Notes: generated by a model from the sequence alone, not told the origin. A stretch of 64,000 nt of DNA from Alkalinema sp. RU_4_3 (GCA_012031975.1 JAAUSA010000002.1:1-64000), one strand, 5' to 3'. Positions 43,758-52,557 are shown, counted from the stretch's first letter. Numbers and translations are program-made.

Positions 43758-45656
43758 ATGAACAAATCCCTTGATCTCGCCATACTCAAAAGTCAAACAC
43801 ACCTCCTCGCGAGCCAAACCCCCGAGGGCTACTGGTGGGCGGTGCTGGAGTCAAATGTCACCATGACCGCCGAGGCGATTCTGCTCTACAAAATCTGGGG
43901 GGTCGATCGCCCCTTTGACAAGATGGGGGCCTTCATCCGGCAGCAGCAGCGGGAAAACGGCAGTTGGGAACTCTATTACGGGGACGGCGGAGACCTTAGC
44001 ACTTCCATTGAGGCCTATACGGCGTTGCGGGTATTGGGGTTGAGCGCACAGGATCCGATGATGGTAAGGGCGCGATCGTTCATTCTTTCCAAGGGCGGCG
44101 TGACCAAGGCGCGGATTTTCACGAAGTTTCACCTAGCGATGATTGGTTGCTTTGATTGGGCCGGGGTGCCGTCGATTCCACCATGGATTATGCTGCTGCC
44201 GGATGGTCTGTCGCCTGTGACGATCTATGAAATGTCTAGCTGGGCAAGGGGCAGCACGGTGCCGTTATTGATTGTCTTCGATCGCAAATCCGTCTGGAAA
44301 ATTGTGCCGGGGCTAAATGTCAACGAACTCTACGCGGAAGGGGTGACAAATGCCCGCAAAGAATTACCTCAGAAAGGCGATTGGAGCGATGGTTTTCTCT
44401 GGCTCGATCGCGCCTTTAAGCTAGCCGAAGACTTAAACTTAGTTCCCCTACGTAAAGAGGGATTAAAGGAGGCTGAACGCTGGGTACTAGAACGCCAGGA
44501 AGCCACGGGGGATTGGGGTGGGATTATTCCAGCGATGTTAAACTCCCTGTTATCTTTGCGATCGCTGGGCTATCACGCCGAAGATCCGATCGTTGCGCGG
44601 GGGCTGGCCGCCGTCAATCGCTTTGGCGTGGAGACAGAAACCACCTATTGGGTGCAACCCTGTGTTTCTCCCGTATGGGATACGGCATTGGTGATGCGAT
44701 CGCTAGTCGATTCCGGCCTTGAACCAAACCACCCCGCACTCGTTGAAGGGGCAGAGTGGCTGATTAAAATGCAAATCCTGGACTACGGCGATTGGTTTGT
44801 CAAAAACAAAAAAGGTGCCCCCGGAGCCTGGGCCTTTGAGTTTGACAATCGCTTCTATCCAGATGTCGATGACACAGCCGTTGTCGTAATGGCATTAAAT
44901 GCTACAAACATCCCGAATGAAGGATTAAAACAACGGGCGATCGATCGCGCTCTTCAATGGATTGCCACGATGCAGTGCAAACCCGGTGGATGGGCGGCGT
45001 TTGACATCGACAACGATCAAGAATGGCTCAATGACATTCCCTACGGGGATTTGCGCGCGATGATTGATCCCAACACCGCTGACGTCACGGCCCGAGTTTT
45101 AGAAATGCTAGGCCGTTTGGATAGTGACTCAAACGCTATCAACTCCCAACAAGTCACAGCGGCCTTAGATTACCTCATGCAGGAACAAGAACCGGAGGGC
45201 TGTTGGTTTGGGCGGTGGGGCGTGAATTATGTCTATGGGACCTCGGGAGTGATGGCGGCGATCTCCGCCTTGGGAATCGATCGTTACCCATCCCAAATGA
45301 CAAGGGCTGCCCTCTGGCTCCAGGAAGTGCAAAACCCCGATGGCGGCTGGGGGGAGACCTGTGAGACCTATAAAAATCCCGCGCTCAAGGGCCAAGGCGA
45401 CAGTACCGCTTCCCAAACAGCCTGGGCAGTGATTGGGCTATTGGCTGGGGCGGAGTTGGGCATCATGGTGGATGGGAGGGCGATCGATCGGGGCATTCAA
45501 TACCTGATCGACAGCCAACGTGAAGATGGCACCTGGGATGAGGACTGGTTTACGGGCACGGGTTTTCCAAAACATTTCTACTTGAAATACCACCTATACC
45601 AGCAGCATTTCCCACTGACGGCCCTGGGCCGCTATCGCAGGCATCACGCTAGCTAG
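43758..45656 (+). CDS. shc: Squalene-hopene cyclase
   Basis: 632 residues from ATG 43758; a GTG at 43746 is the alternative. Cyclises squalene to hopene/diplopterol, making hopanoids. Catalytic DxDD motif in FYPDVDDTAVVVMAL and QW repeats (QRENGSWELYYGD, PDGGWGETCETY, EDGTWDEDWFTG). It is a membrane-associated monotopic enzyme. It ends with an eight-base overlap with the convergent peptidase gene. No other hopanoid genes (squalene synthase hpnCDE) are in the window. Confidence 0.96.
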   Translation: MNKSLDLAILKSQTHLLASQTPEGYWWAVLESNVTMTAEAILLYKIWGVDRPFDKMGAFIRQQQRENGSWELYYGDGGDLSTSIEAYTALRVLGLSAQDPMMVRARSFILSKGGVTKARIFTKFHLAMIGCFDWAGVPSIPPWIMLLPDGLSPVTIYEMSSWARGSTVPLLIVFDRKSVWKIVPGLNVNELYAEGVTNARKELPQKGDWSDGFLWLDRAFKLAEDLNLVPLRKEGLKEAERWVLERQEATGDWGGIIPAMLNSLLSLRSLGYHAEDPIVARGLAAVNRFGVETETTYWVQPCVSPVWDTALVMRSLVDSGLEPNHPALVEGAEWLIKMQILDYGDWFVKNKKGAPGAWAFEFDNRFYPDVDDTAVVVMALNATNIPNEGLKQRAIDRALQWIATMQCKPGGWAAFDIDNDQEWLNDIPYGDLRAMIDPNTADVTARVLEMLGRLDSDSNAINSQQVTAALDYLMQEQEPEGCWFGRWGVNYVYGTSGVMAAISALGIDRYPSQMTRAALWLQEVQNPDGGWGETCETYKNPALKGQGDSTASQTAWAVIGLLAGAELGIMVDGRAIDRGIQYLIDSQREDGTWDEDWFTGTGFPKHFYLKYHLYQQHFPLTALGRYRRHHAS

Positions 45657-47467
45657 CTAGTTTCTCCAGGCGAGTGACGCCGCGATTGACGATGTCTAAA
45701 CTGGCCTGCCAAAATTCTGGCTGGCGGATATCTTTTTGGAGATGGGTTTGGACTAGGGTTTCGGCGGTCATGCTGCCTGTGTCGCGCAGTAGGTTTGTAT
45801 ATAGCGCGTTGAAGGCGTCGGCGTAGCGATCTTTTTGGGCATAGATGCCAAGGCTGAATAAATAGCCGAACAGGTAGGGGTAATTGTAAAAACTGAGGGA
45901 GGCGATCGAAAAATGCAATTTGCTAGCCCAAAACATGTCGTCGTAGCTACCTAGACTGTCCTCGTACCAATGCTGCCAGCTATCATGCATCATGATTTTG
46001 AGCTGGTCGGCGATCACGAAGCCCTGTTTGCGATTTTCAACCAGCTTTTGCTCAAAGGTAAACCTGGCGGGTATGTTTAGCAAAAAACGTTGCAGCAGCG
46101 GCTCCATCTTCCCAGGCGATCGCCAACTGTTGCGCCGGGGTTGTCGCCTTTGCAAATAAAGCATCACGCACAAGCGTTTCGGCGAAGATGCTGGCGGTTT
46201 CGGCCAATGTCATGGAGTAGTAGGTTTTATAGCGGGGCAGATCGCGCATCACCCAATTGTGCCAGGCGTGACCCAATTCATGGGCCAGGGTGAGCACGTT
46301 ATTCATGCTGCCCTCAAAGGTCATAAAAACACGGGGCTCACGCGGGTCAGAAAAACTACTGCAATAGGCACCGGTCGATCGCGCAGGCGTCGGCTTGGCA
46401 TCGATCCAGCCCTTTTCCGCCATCATGATCGCAAACTCCCCCATGGGGGGCGTCAGCTGACTAAAGGCGCTGGCAATCAGGGCGATCGCTTCGTCAAAGG
46501 AAATGCTGGGGACAGATTCGCTGACCGGGGGCGGTGCAAACAAATCCCAGGGCTCCATGGTTTCGACACCTAGAACTTTGCCCATGGTGCGAAGCGCCCG
46601 CTGGCCGATCGATCTCCCCGCGTAGGTGCTGTCCATCAGAGCTGTCAAGGTGGCGCGATCGATGCGACTATCGTGGCAGCTTTGGTCCAGGTAGTGGAGA
46701 GTTCGTTGGGTGCCGCGTTGCTTGGTTTCCTCCAGTCGCCAGCCGTTGATGGCATTAAGGATGGCAGCAACGGTTCCTGATTGGGTCTCCCAGGCGCTTC
46801 TGACGCCATGCCAGGCGGCAGCGCGAGTGGTGCGATCGCTATCGCTTAAACGGTTAAAGGCGGCAGCCAGTCCGATTTGTTCGCCATTGACATCACACTT
46901 TAGGCTGCCAGCCAGTTCTGTGTAGAGGTTGCCCCAGCTCTGTAGACCATTGACAGACAGGCCTGTGAGGAGTTGTTCTTCGGGGAGACTGAGGAGCTGG
47001 TCTTGGTGTTTTCGGGCATGCTGGAGGGCGAAGCTCAGTTCCTGGAGGGCGGGTTCGGTGATTAGCTGCTGAATAAATGGGTCGCTGACGCGGGTGAGGA
47101 AGACATCGAGGGCTTTGCTGGCCTGGCTAATTTCGGCGCTGAGCTGTTGAAGCGTAGGTTTCCAGGCGCGGGCAGGGCCATCGAGGGTGTCGGTGCTGAG
47201 GGTAGAGGAGATGAAGGTTTGGAGGTTTCTAAAGGCTTGGAACTTTTCGGTGCGGTGGAAGTGGGCGAGTTTGACCTGGTTGAGGATCGCGACGAATTGA
47301 TCTTCGGGGAGATTCTCTGCGACGGCGATATATTGGTTGAAGGGGGCACAGAGGCTGGTCAGGTGGGCGATCGCTAGTTTCGTCTGTTCGACCGTGACAA
47401 TGATCTGAGGATCTTGGCTACCACTGTAGAAGTGACTGTTATCCCAGGTTTGCTGAAATTTATTCAT
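45649..47467 (-). pseudogene. pepF: M3-family oligoendopeptidase (PepF-like), one-base frameshift
   Basis: Zinc-binding HExxH is intact in LTLAHELGHAWHNWVMRD. N-terminal helical domain, then FEGSMNNVLTLAHE and AETASIFAETLVRDALF. The first frame runs to 46052. The continuation (LLNIPARFTFEQKLVENRKQ) is in the frame ending at 45649. The break is at a run of six A on the plus strand (46082-46087); five would read ATFLLNIPARF. The restored protein is about 606 residues. It may be a real loss or an assembly indel. The family degrades oligopeptides in the cytoplasm. Confidence 0.88.
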
Positions 47468-47547
47468 GGGAGAAAATGCCTTGGGGTTGGGCTATAGTTC
47501 TCTAGTTTAACTTGGCTGGTGGTTTGTCTGCTCAGGCCATATATAAG

Positions 47548-47802
47548 TTAATCACGATAGGTATAAATTTCAAGGGCCTTAGAATAGACATATCCTACTC
47601 GGCCATCAGGCGTTAATACCCTGACCCACGCATCCTCTGTTGCACTTAGCAGCAATAAAGCTGTTCCATTTATAATTCGACCTATGATTTTTCCTTGTGG
47701 TGACTCTCGTAAATTGAGATAGCCATCGGCTTCGATCGAGGTAAACCGAAGAAATTTAGTGATTTCATGGCTGGTGTAGGATTCAATTGATCTACTAATA
47801 TT
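47548..47802 (-). pseudogene. SH3b-domain fragment without a start codon
   Basis: An open frame of 84 codons on the minus strand ending at TAA (47548-47550) encodes FTSIEADGYLNLRESPQGK, IIGRIINGTALLLL and GRVGYVYSKALEIYTYRD, a textbook bacterial SH3_3 domain. Upstream is an in-frame stop and no ATG, GTG or TTG within the frame. An upstream indel or a lost 5' end is likely. It occupies most of the gap between the peptidase gene and the antitoxin-like gene. Confidence 0.6.
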
Positions 47803-47854
47803 TTATCAAGGAGATTTAGAAAGAGCGCGATCGCTTCACCCCAAAGCACCCTGT

Positions 47855-48094
47855 TTACTTCTTCTTGGCTAGCTGATACTGCAAAATTTCCACTTGCTCC
47901 CGCAGCTTCCCAGGATTCAGGACCGGGTCACAGTCCTCAAAGGTCACCCCATCCGCATCCAAAAACTGAGATAAAGCCATTTCCACCACAAATTCCGTCG
48001 AGAATTTCCGATCTGCCGCATAGGCTTCCAGTGCCAACCGGATTTTCTCCGGCACCTCGATCCGCAACTCAGATGTAGCACTTGAGGCCTGCAT
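47855..48094 (-). CDS. Small antitoxin-like protein (paralogue 1 of 4)
   Basis: 79 residues: a short N-terminal strand (SELRIEVPEKIRLALEAYAA), helices (STEFVVEMALSQFLDADGVT) and a coiled-coil tail (LREQVEILQYQLAKK). The layout (strand then two helices) suggests a ribbon-helix-helix-like DNA-binding or antitoxin protein. Nearly identical to the copy at 50214-50450 and similar to 49065-49307 and 49584-49811. GGAGG precedes the start. No toxin of a matching operon follows it. Confidence 0.65.
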   Translation of the reverse strand: MQASSATSELRIEVPEKIRLALEAYAADRKFSTEFVVEMALSQFLDADGVTFEDCDPVLNPGKLREQVEILQYQLAKKK

Positions 48095-48172
48095 GGTTAG
48101 ACCTCCGTCTAAATAATCTCATCACTGAGCTGTGCCATAACCTCGATCGCCTTACACTAGAACCCTAGTTTA
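48091..48172. repeat. 82-bp direct repeat, copy 1 (5' region of paralogue 1)
   Basis: Aligns without gaps to 49304-49385, which is the corresponding region of paralogue 3. It covers the start codon, GGAGG and the putative promoter (AACTAGGGTTCTAGTGTAAG on the minus strand). It indicates that gene plus control region were duplicated together. Confidence 0.75.
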
Positions 48173-48328
48173 CCTGTTGTCGCTGGCATCCAGTTGATCT
48201 CAGGTAGAAGCAGTTCAGTATCTTTAACAATTGTAAAGAAGACAGGTGTTAAGCGGTTTCAGCAAGTCGATCGGACAATCGATCGCCAATCCGTTATATT
48301 GGCAGTAGAACTTCGCGCGTCAGAGCCT

Positions 48329-48616
48329 ATGACACCTAATAGTAGTGCGATCGAGCAGCTCAACACACTCTCCCCGGCCCATCAGCAACAGGTCGTTGAT
48401 TTTATTGCATTTTTGAAGACTAGGGAACAGGTCAAAGTGGCCCAGCCGATCGCGGAAGTGGCGACAAATGGCCCCCTCCAGCCACCAGCCACCAATGCGC
48501 TACAGGCCTTTCAATCGGCGGGCTTAGTGGGCTGCCTAGACATCGATCCAACGGAATCCTATCAATCCAAGATTCACAACTATCTCGACCAGAAATATCA
48601 ACAAGAGACGCTATGA
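48329..48616 (+). CDS. VapB-like antitoxin
   Basis: 95 residues from ATG 48329 (an upstream frame to 48194 has no support). The N-terminus SAIEQLNTLSPAHQQQVVDF resembles DUF2281/VapB-type antitoxins. A Pro/Ala linker and an acidic C-terminal toxin-binding tail (DIDPTESYQSKIHNYLDQKY) follow. The stop overlaps the PIN toxin start (ATGA, 48613-48616). Confidence 0.7.
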   Translation: MTPNSSAIEQLNTLSPAHQQQVVDFIAFLKTREQVKVAQPIAEVATNGPLQPPATNALQAFQSAGLVGCLDIDPTESYQSKIHNYLDQKYQQETL

Positions 48617-49026
48617 TCGCGATCGATACAGGCGTATTTGTCGCACTCTTCAACCAACGCGACCCCAATCATCACGCCGTCCAGAGTGCCTTGCGAACCA
48701 TTCAGGAACCCCTCATCACGACCTACCCAGTCCTGACTGAGACCTGTTACTTTCTGCTATCGCGCCCTGGCAAACTCACCCCACCAGAGTTCCTCAGACA
48801 AGTCAGCCAAGGACTGGTGGAGATTTTCCAGTTACAACCAGGCCATCTCGTCCGGATGATTGAACTGATGGAGCGCTACGCCGATCGGCCCATGGACTTC
48901 GCCGATGCCTCGCTCGTTGTCCTTGCCGAACATCTCGGGCATGGCAGGATTTTGACTGTCGATCGGAGCGACTTCAGCACCTACCGTTGGAACAATAACC
49001 AAGCTTTCGAGAACCTTGTCCTTTAA
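48613..49026 (+). CDS. PIN-domain VapC-like toxin
   Basis: 137 residues. PIN acidic residues: Asp in IAIDTGVFVALFN, Glu in VLTETCYFLL, Asp pair in PMDFADASLVVLAEHL, Asp in ILTVDRSDFSTYR. Ribonuclease toxin expected to be held by the coupled 48329 antitoxin. Within the toxin-antitoxin island. Confidence 0.88.
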   Translation: MIAIDTGVFVALFNQRDPNHHAVQSALRTIQEPLITTYPVLTETCYFLLSRPGKLTPPEFLRQVSQGLVEIFQLQPGHLVRMIELMERYADRPMDFADASLVVLAEHLGHGRILTVDRSDFSTYRWNNNQAFENLVL

Positions 49027-49064
49027 TGAAGGTAGCTGGCGCGATCGCCAGAATTCTAAGCGGG

Positions 49065-49307
49065 TTATGGCTGTGCGGCTAACTGCCGCTTCAAAATCTC
49101 ATTCTCTTCCCGCAACTGGCCTGGACTCATCACTGGCTGACAGTCATCAAAGGTCACACCATCCAGGTCCAAGAACTGTGACAAAGCTAGCTCCATGACA
49201 AAGTCGATCGAGTAGTTCCGTTCCGCTGCATAGGCTTCTACTGCCGATCGCACCCTGTCCGGCACCTGGAACTTGAGTTCTGAGGCTGTAGTGCTTGATG
49301 TCTGCAT
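49065..49307 (-). CDS. Small antitoxin-like protein (paralogue 3 of 4)
   Basis: 80 residues (SELKFQVPDRVRSAVEAYAA, IDFVMELALSQFLDLDGVTF, LREENEILKRQLAAQP). Clear paralogue of 47855-48094. The 82 bases around its start match that gene's 5' region. Convergent with the PIN toxin gene, with a 38-base gap. Confidence 0.65.
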   Translation of the reverse strand: MQTSSTTASELKFQVPDRVRSAVEAYAAERNYSIDFVMELALSQFLDLDGVTFDDCQPVMSPGQLREENEILKRQLAAQP

Positions 49308-49385
49308 GGTTAGACCTCCGTCTGAATGATCTCATCATTGAGCTTTGCCATGGCCTCGATCGCCTTACACTAGAACCCTAGTTTA
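49304..49385. repeat. 82-bp direct repeat, copy 2
   Basis: Matches 48091-48172 over its whole length with scattered substitutions. It includes the shared string CTCGATCGCCTTACACTAGA. See the other copy. Confidence 0.75.
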
Positions 49386-49583
49386 GGCTACCAGTTTAAG
49401 CCGGGACAGTATTCCCAGAGTCTTTTCTAGCTTATGAGGGTTTTAGAAGTCCTGGTGAAGACTTGTCGTACGGATGCCGCCTGGCCAACGGCGAGCGCAC
49501 CCAGAAATCTTAGAGACAATCATCCAACAGCAAGGCATCCAGATCCCCAGACCTTTAAAACCCCATCACACAAAGCTCTTAGC

Positions 49584-49811
49584 CTACCCAACCTTCTGCT
49601 CCATCCCCATCGCCGCCAACGGACGACAATCCTGAAAATTCATCGCATCCTCATCCAGAAAACTAGCCAGCGCCATCTCCACCACAGCCTCGATCGGATA
49701 ATCAATCTCCGCCGCATAGGCCACCAACGCCGATCGAATCTTCTCCGGCACAGCACCCATCAGGTCAGATGCCGCCTTAGAGGAAAGATGTTCTACTGTC
49801 AGTCGTTGCAT
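49584..49811 (-). CDS. Small antitoxin-like protein (paralogue 2 of 4, divergent)
   Basis: 75 residues with the same body plan (GAVPEKIRSALVAYAAEIDY, IEAVVEMALASFLDEDAM) but a shorter tail and a different N-terminus. It ends the coding stretch 5 bases from the GIY-YIG gene on the same strand, so the two are probably one transcript with the nuclease first. The link to a nuclease is notable if it is an antitoxin or DNA-binding partner. Confidence 0.6.
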   Translation of the reverse strand: MQRLTVEHLSSKAASDLMGAVPEKIRSALVAYAAEIDYPIEAVVEMALASFLDEDAMNFQDCRPLAAMGMEQKVG

Positions 49812-49816
49812 AGGGA

Positions 49817-50188
49817 TTAGTCCTCTTGCTGCCTTACTACAATGTTATAGCTAGGACGCTCGATCTGGATCATCCGCGCCTCAATATCCAAGACCTGACC
49901 CCAAGCCCGGTGACTCATCACCACCGCCACAATCCTCACATCATCCGGGTCCAGTCGATCGACAAAAGCCCAGCCCAACGCCTTGTGCCCATTCCGAAAC
50001 CGCCGCTGAATGTTGGTAGCCTTACCGATATAGAGAAGCCCCAAGCGCCGATGCCGAAACCCATAGACACCCGGCCTGGCAGGTATGGTCTCAAACTTGC
50101 GCGTCAAAATATGGCACCGCTCAAAGGGAATCGTTTGGAGCCGATCGAGTAAGCGATCAGCCTCCTCTCTCACAAACTTGATAGTCAC
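49817..50188 (-). CDS. GIY-YIG nuclease
   Basis: 123 residues. GIY-YIG landmarks: RPGVYGFRHRRLGLLYIGKA, then the catalytic Arg in TNIQRRFRNGHK and the Glu in VLDIEARMIQIERPSYNI. A stand-alone small nuclease of the UvrC or URI-like clade. It lies upstream (in transcription) of the antitoxin-like 49584 gene, separated by five bases. The target is unknown; it is a candidate effector of the island. Confidence 0.85.
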   Translation of the reverse strand: MTIKFVREEADRLLDRLQTIPFERCHILTRKFETIPARPGVYGFRHRRLGLLYIGKATNIQRRFRNGHKALGWAFVDRLDPDDVRIVAVVMSHRAWGQVLDIEARMIQIERPSYNIVVRQQED

Positions 50189-50213
50189 CGATCTTCCTCA
50201 AATATCCCATAGT

Positions 50214-50450
50214 CTACTTCTTAGTTAGCTGATACTGCAAAATCTCCACCTGCTCCCGCAGCTTCCCAGGATTCAACACCGGGTCACAATCCTCAAACGT
50301 CACCCCATCCGCATCCAAAAACTGAGACAAAGCCATCTCCACCACAAACTCGATCGAGTAGTTCCGCTCCACCGCATAAGCTTCCAGAGCCAACCGAATT
50401 TTCTCCGGCACCTTGATCCGCAACTCAGATGTAGCAGTTGATGCCTGCAT
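50214..50450 (-). CDS. Small antitoxin-like protein (paralogue 4 of 4)
   Basis: 78 residues from ATG 50450. Almost the same as the 47855 gene in SELRIKVPEKIRLALEAYAV and in VTFEDCDPVLNPGKLREQVE, but its upstream region is different. Follows the DUF6887-like gene on the same strand with a 13-base gap. Probably the product of a recent duplication within 2.4 kb. Confidence 0.65.
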   Translation of the reverse strand: MQASTATSELRIKVPEKIRLALEAYAVERNYSIEFVVEMALSQFLDADGVTFEDCDPVLNPGKLREQVEILQYQLTKK

Positions 50451-50463
50451 CACTAAACCTCCC

Positions 50464-50691
50464 CTAAGCACTTTCACGAGTCATCACTGACGGATTTTTC
50501 ATAGCAAGACGGCGTTGAATCTCGGCTTCGATTTTTTCGTCAAAATCGGGATCATCGGCGGTGGCAATAACATGCCTTGGTTTCTGGTTTAAGCGATCGA
50601 GATAAACCTGTAAAGCATCTTCGTTCTGACCTTGCCGAAAAAGCTGCTTTAATTCAGCATCAGACATTGCTGCATAGTTCAGTTCAGACAT
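50464..50691 (-). CDS. DUF6887-like small protein
   Basis: 75 residues: ELNYAAMSDAELKQLFRQGQ, ALQVYLDRLNQKPRHVIATA, DDPDFDEKIEAEIQRRL. I recall this pattern as DUF6887, typically paired with a short DUF6888 partner. Its start overlaps the upstream 58-codon gene by one base (TAATG). Predicted antitoxin-like role is inference. Confidence 0.7.
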   Translation of the reverse strand: MSELNYAAMSDAELKQLFRQGQNEDALQVYLDRLNQKPRHVIATADDPDFDEKIEAEIQRRLAMKNPSVMTRESA

Positions 50692-50867
50692 TAAAATACC
50701 TCTCCGTCAGTTGCGATTTGAAATTCCAAGTCCTCATCGTATCCAGCCAAAATATAGAGGTTTTGCGTCCGTTGATCCACACAAACCATGTGAATCGGTT
50801 GAAACATACGATACGTGAGCTTATAGCTAATCACATACAGACGTTCCAACTGCTTTGATATTGGCAT
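50691..50867 (-). CDS. DUF6888-like small protein (58 aa)
   Basis: ATG 50867 to TAA 50691-50693: PISKQLERLYVISYKLTYRM, FQPIHMVCVDQRTQNLYILA, GYDEDLEFQIATDGEVF. It is too short for usual gene-finding cut-offs but has clean coding sequence and one-base coupling (TAATG) to the DUF6887-like gene. I believe it is the usual partner of that family. Function unproven. Confidence 0.72.
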   Translation of the reverse strand: MPISKQLERLYVISYKLTYRMFQPIHMVCVDQRTQNLYILAGYDEDLEFQIATDGEVF

Positions 50868-50965
50868 TCAGAAACCACTCGCTCATACTACGGCTTCTAT
50901 TCTAGCAGCTACCAGATCGACTAAAATGAGTTCATTACTCCTTAAGCCAATGGCGGTAGTACACC

Positions 50966-51229
50966 ATGCAAATCTCCCTCAGCCCCAACGCCAACCAGCT
51001 CATCCAACGGCTCCTCGCCCAAGGCTACAGCGACCCCGCCTCGATCGTCGAACTAGCCCTCGAACGCATGGAACAAACCACCCACACCGACTCCCCCGAG
51101 ATGATCGATTGGATGCGCCAGGAAGTCGCGATCGGTGCCGAGCAAGCAGAACGCGGCGACTTCTCCACCCTCACCCTGGCTGAAATAAAGGCGCAAGTCT
51201 TAGCTGACCACCAACAAGCGCACGCCTAA
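50966..51229 (+). CDS. ParD-like antitoxin
   Basis: 87 residues: a ribbon-helix-helix-like start (ISLSPNANQLIQRLLAQGYS, PASIVELALERME) and a C-terminal tail for toxin binding (AERGDFSTLTLAEIKAQVLA). Ten bases upstream of the ParE-like toxin gene, in the same direction. Confidence 0.78.
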   Translation: MQISLSPNANQLIQRLLAQGYSDPASIVELALERMEQTTHTDSPEMIDWMRQEVAIGAEQAERGDFSTLTLAEIKAQVLADHQQAHA

Positions 51230-51239
51230 CTGTCCTGCC

Positions 51240-51548
51240 ATGCCACGTTATAGACTCACCACCCGTGCCGAACAAGACTACCGGGAAATCCTAGCCTTCA
51301 CACTCAACACATGGGGCGTTGAACAATTTGATACCTACGCATCCTTGATTGATAATGCGATCGAGCAACTCGTCAAAATGCCACGCCTCGGAATTCGCCG
51401 TGATGACATTTGTCCTGGATACTATCGCTATCGAATTGGCAAACACTACATTTTTTACCGAATTAATGCCCAGATTCTGGAAGTTGTGCGAATTCTACAC
51501 GTCAAACGTAACGTTTCACAGGACTTATTTAAGGATCTAGACGATTAG
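51240..51548 (+). CDS. ParE/RelE-family toxin
   Basis: 102 residues. RelE/ParE fold pattern: YRLTTRAEQDYREILAFTLN, MPRLGIRRDDICPGYYRYRI, GKHYIFYRINAQILEVVRIL, HVKRN. Family members block gyrase or cleave mRNA. Follows its ParD-like partner by ten bases. Its last bases overlap the convergent 49-codon gene. Confidence 0.88.
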   Translation: MPRYRLTTRAEQDYREILAFTLNTWGVEQFDTYASLIDNAIEQLVKMPRLGIRRDDICPGYYRYRIGKHYIFYRINAQILEVVRILHVKRNVSQDLFKDLDD

Positions 51549-51694
51549 ACAGCTCGATCGAAGCGCATTCGCTTATACTCCTCCAACACCCGCAAACTCT
51601 CCGCCGCCATCTGCTCCTCACTCAACACCTGAAAATTACCCTCGCCATCGATCGCCCCATAAATATTCTTCAGAAGTTGGGATTTGTTAGCCAT
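51545..51694 (-). CDS. Small protein (49 aa) convergent with ParE
   Basis: ATG 51694 to TAA 51545-51547 encodes ANKSQLLKNIYGAIDGEGNF and QVLSEEQMAAESLRVLEEYK. It is acidic and helical, with plausible codon use and a four-base overlap with the toxin stop. I do not recognise it. It might be an unlisted regulatory peptide or a remnant of a longer gene. Confidence 0.45.
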   Translation of the reverse strand: MANKSQLLKNIYGAIDGEGNFQVLSEEQMAAESLRVLEEYKRMRFDRAV

Positions 51695-51815
51695 ATCACT
51701 TTGGAATGAGCGTCCTCAATATTCTAACGTTTTCCAAACCCGTCAACGCCAAACCCATTAATCTGTCCCATCCAAGCTAATCTAGAAAACGAATTAAACC
51801 AGAGGACTTCAAACC

Positions 51816-52042
51816 ATGTGGCGCATCACCATTAATTGCTCCGCCGAAAGCTGGGACAGCCACGGCAAAACCTTCAAAACCATCGCCGAGAAATACCAAG
51901 GCACCCCCCTCTCCACCAAAAAATGAAAGACGACGGACGCCGCATCATGGAATACCAAATCGACGACGTCAGCGAAGCCGAAGCATTCACCGAAGAATGC
52001 CTCACCCTCCCCGGCTTCACCGCCTTCTTTGAATCCCTCTAA
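51816..52042 (+). pseudogene. Small conserved gene split by a one-base shift
   Basis: ATG 51816 reads MWRITINCSAESWDSHGKTF and stops at 51924-51926 directly after a run of six A (51918-51923). The next frame, starting at ATG 51923, continues DDGRRIMEYQIDDVSEAEAF ending at 52042. Seven A would join them into a 75-residue protein. Both halves look coding. The family is unknown to me. Confidence 0.6.
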
Positions 52043-52058
52043 AATTTCGGCACAGGCT

Positions 52059-52469
52059 TCAACTTCCAAGGCCGATCGCCATCCCCCGTCCCAGCTGCCA
52101 ACTGCCACCGGCACCTCCTTCCCCAAACCTCTGCGGCTTCAAACGCAACTCAAAGGGTAAATCCTCCTGGGTCACCTGGCGATCGGACTGCGGATAGGTC
52201 AACTTGTAACGACCCTTCAAATGGTAGGCCGAACCACCCTCGATCGGCTCAACCGCAGTCTCCTCGACCCGCACCTGCGAAACCCCCAAATCCTTCGCCC
52301 TCGGAGCCTCCAACCGCAACTGCTGCGCCAAACTCTGCTGGGACGTCTCTACAGTGAGGGCGATCGCCCGCTCAATCACAGCCGTACTCGGCCCCTGACT
52401 CCCCCCACAGGCCGTCAGAAAGACCCCCAGCACCAAAACTAAAACCAGGTTAAAAAATCGTTTAAGCAT
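52059..52469 (-). CDS. Lipoprotein of unknown function
   Basis: 136 residues. Signal peptide with lipobox: VLVLVLGVFLTACGGSQG, Cys at the usual place. The mature part is acidic with a small beta-rich domain (AYHLKGRYKLTYPQSDRQ, DLPFELRLKPQRF). The C-terminus after a run of five G (plus-strand C 52083-52087) may be frameshifted. One base fewer would give a tail ending PWKLKPVPKF with a stop at 52039. Confidence 0.75.
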   Translation of the reverse strand: MLKRFFNLVLVLVLGVFLTACGGSQGPSTAVIERAIALTVETSQQSLAQQLRLEAPRAKDLGVSQVRVEETAVEPIEGGSAYHLKGRYKLTYPQSDRQVTQEDLPFELRLKPQRFGEGGAGGSWQLGRGMAIGLGS

Positions 52470-52557
52470 AGGTTCAAAGGAATGCGCAGCAGTTCTCCTA
52501 AACTATAAATCAGTTGGCAATTCCCTGAACCCTCCATGCACAAAAATCAACCTAACC

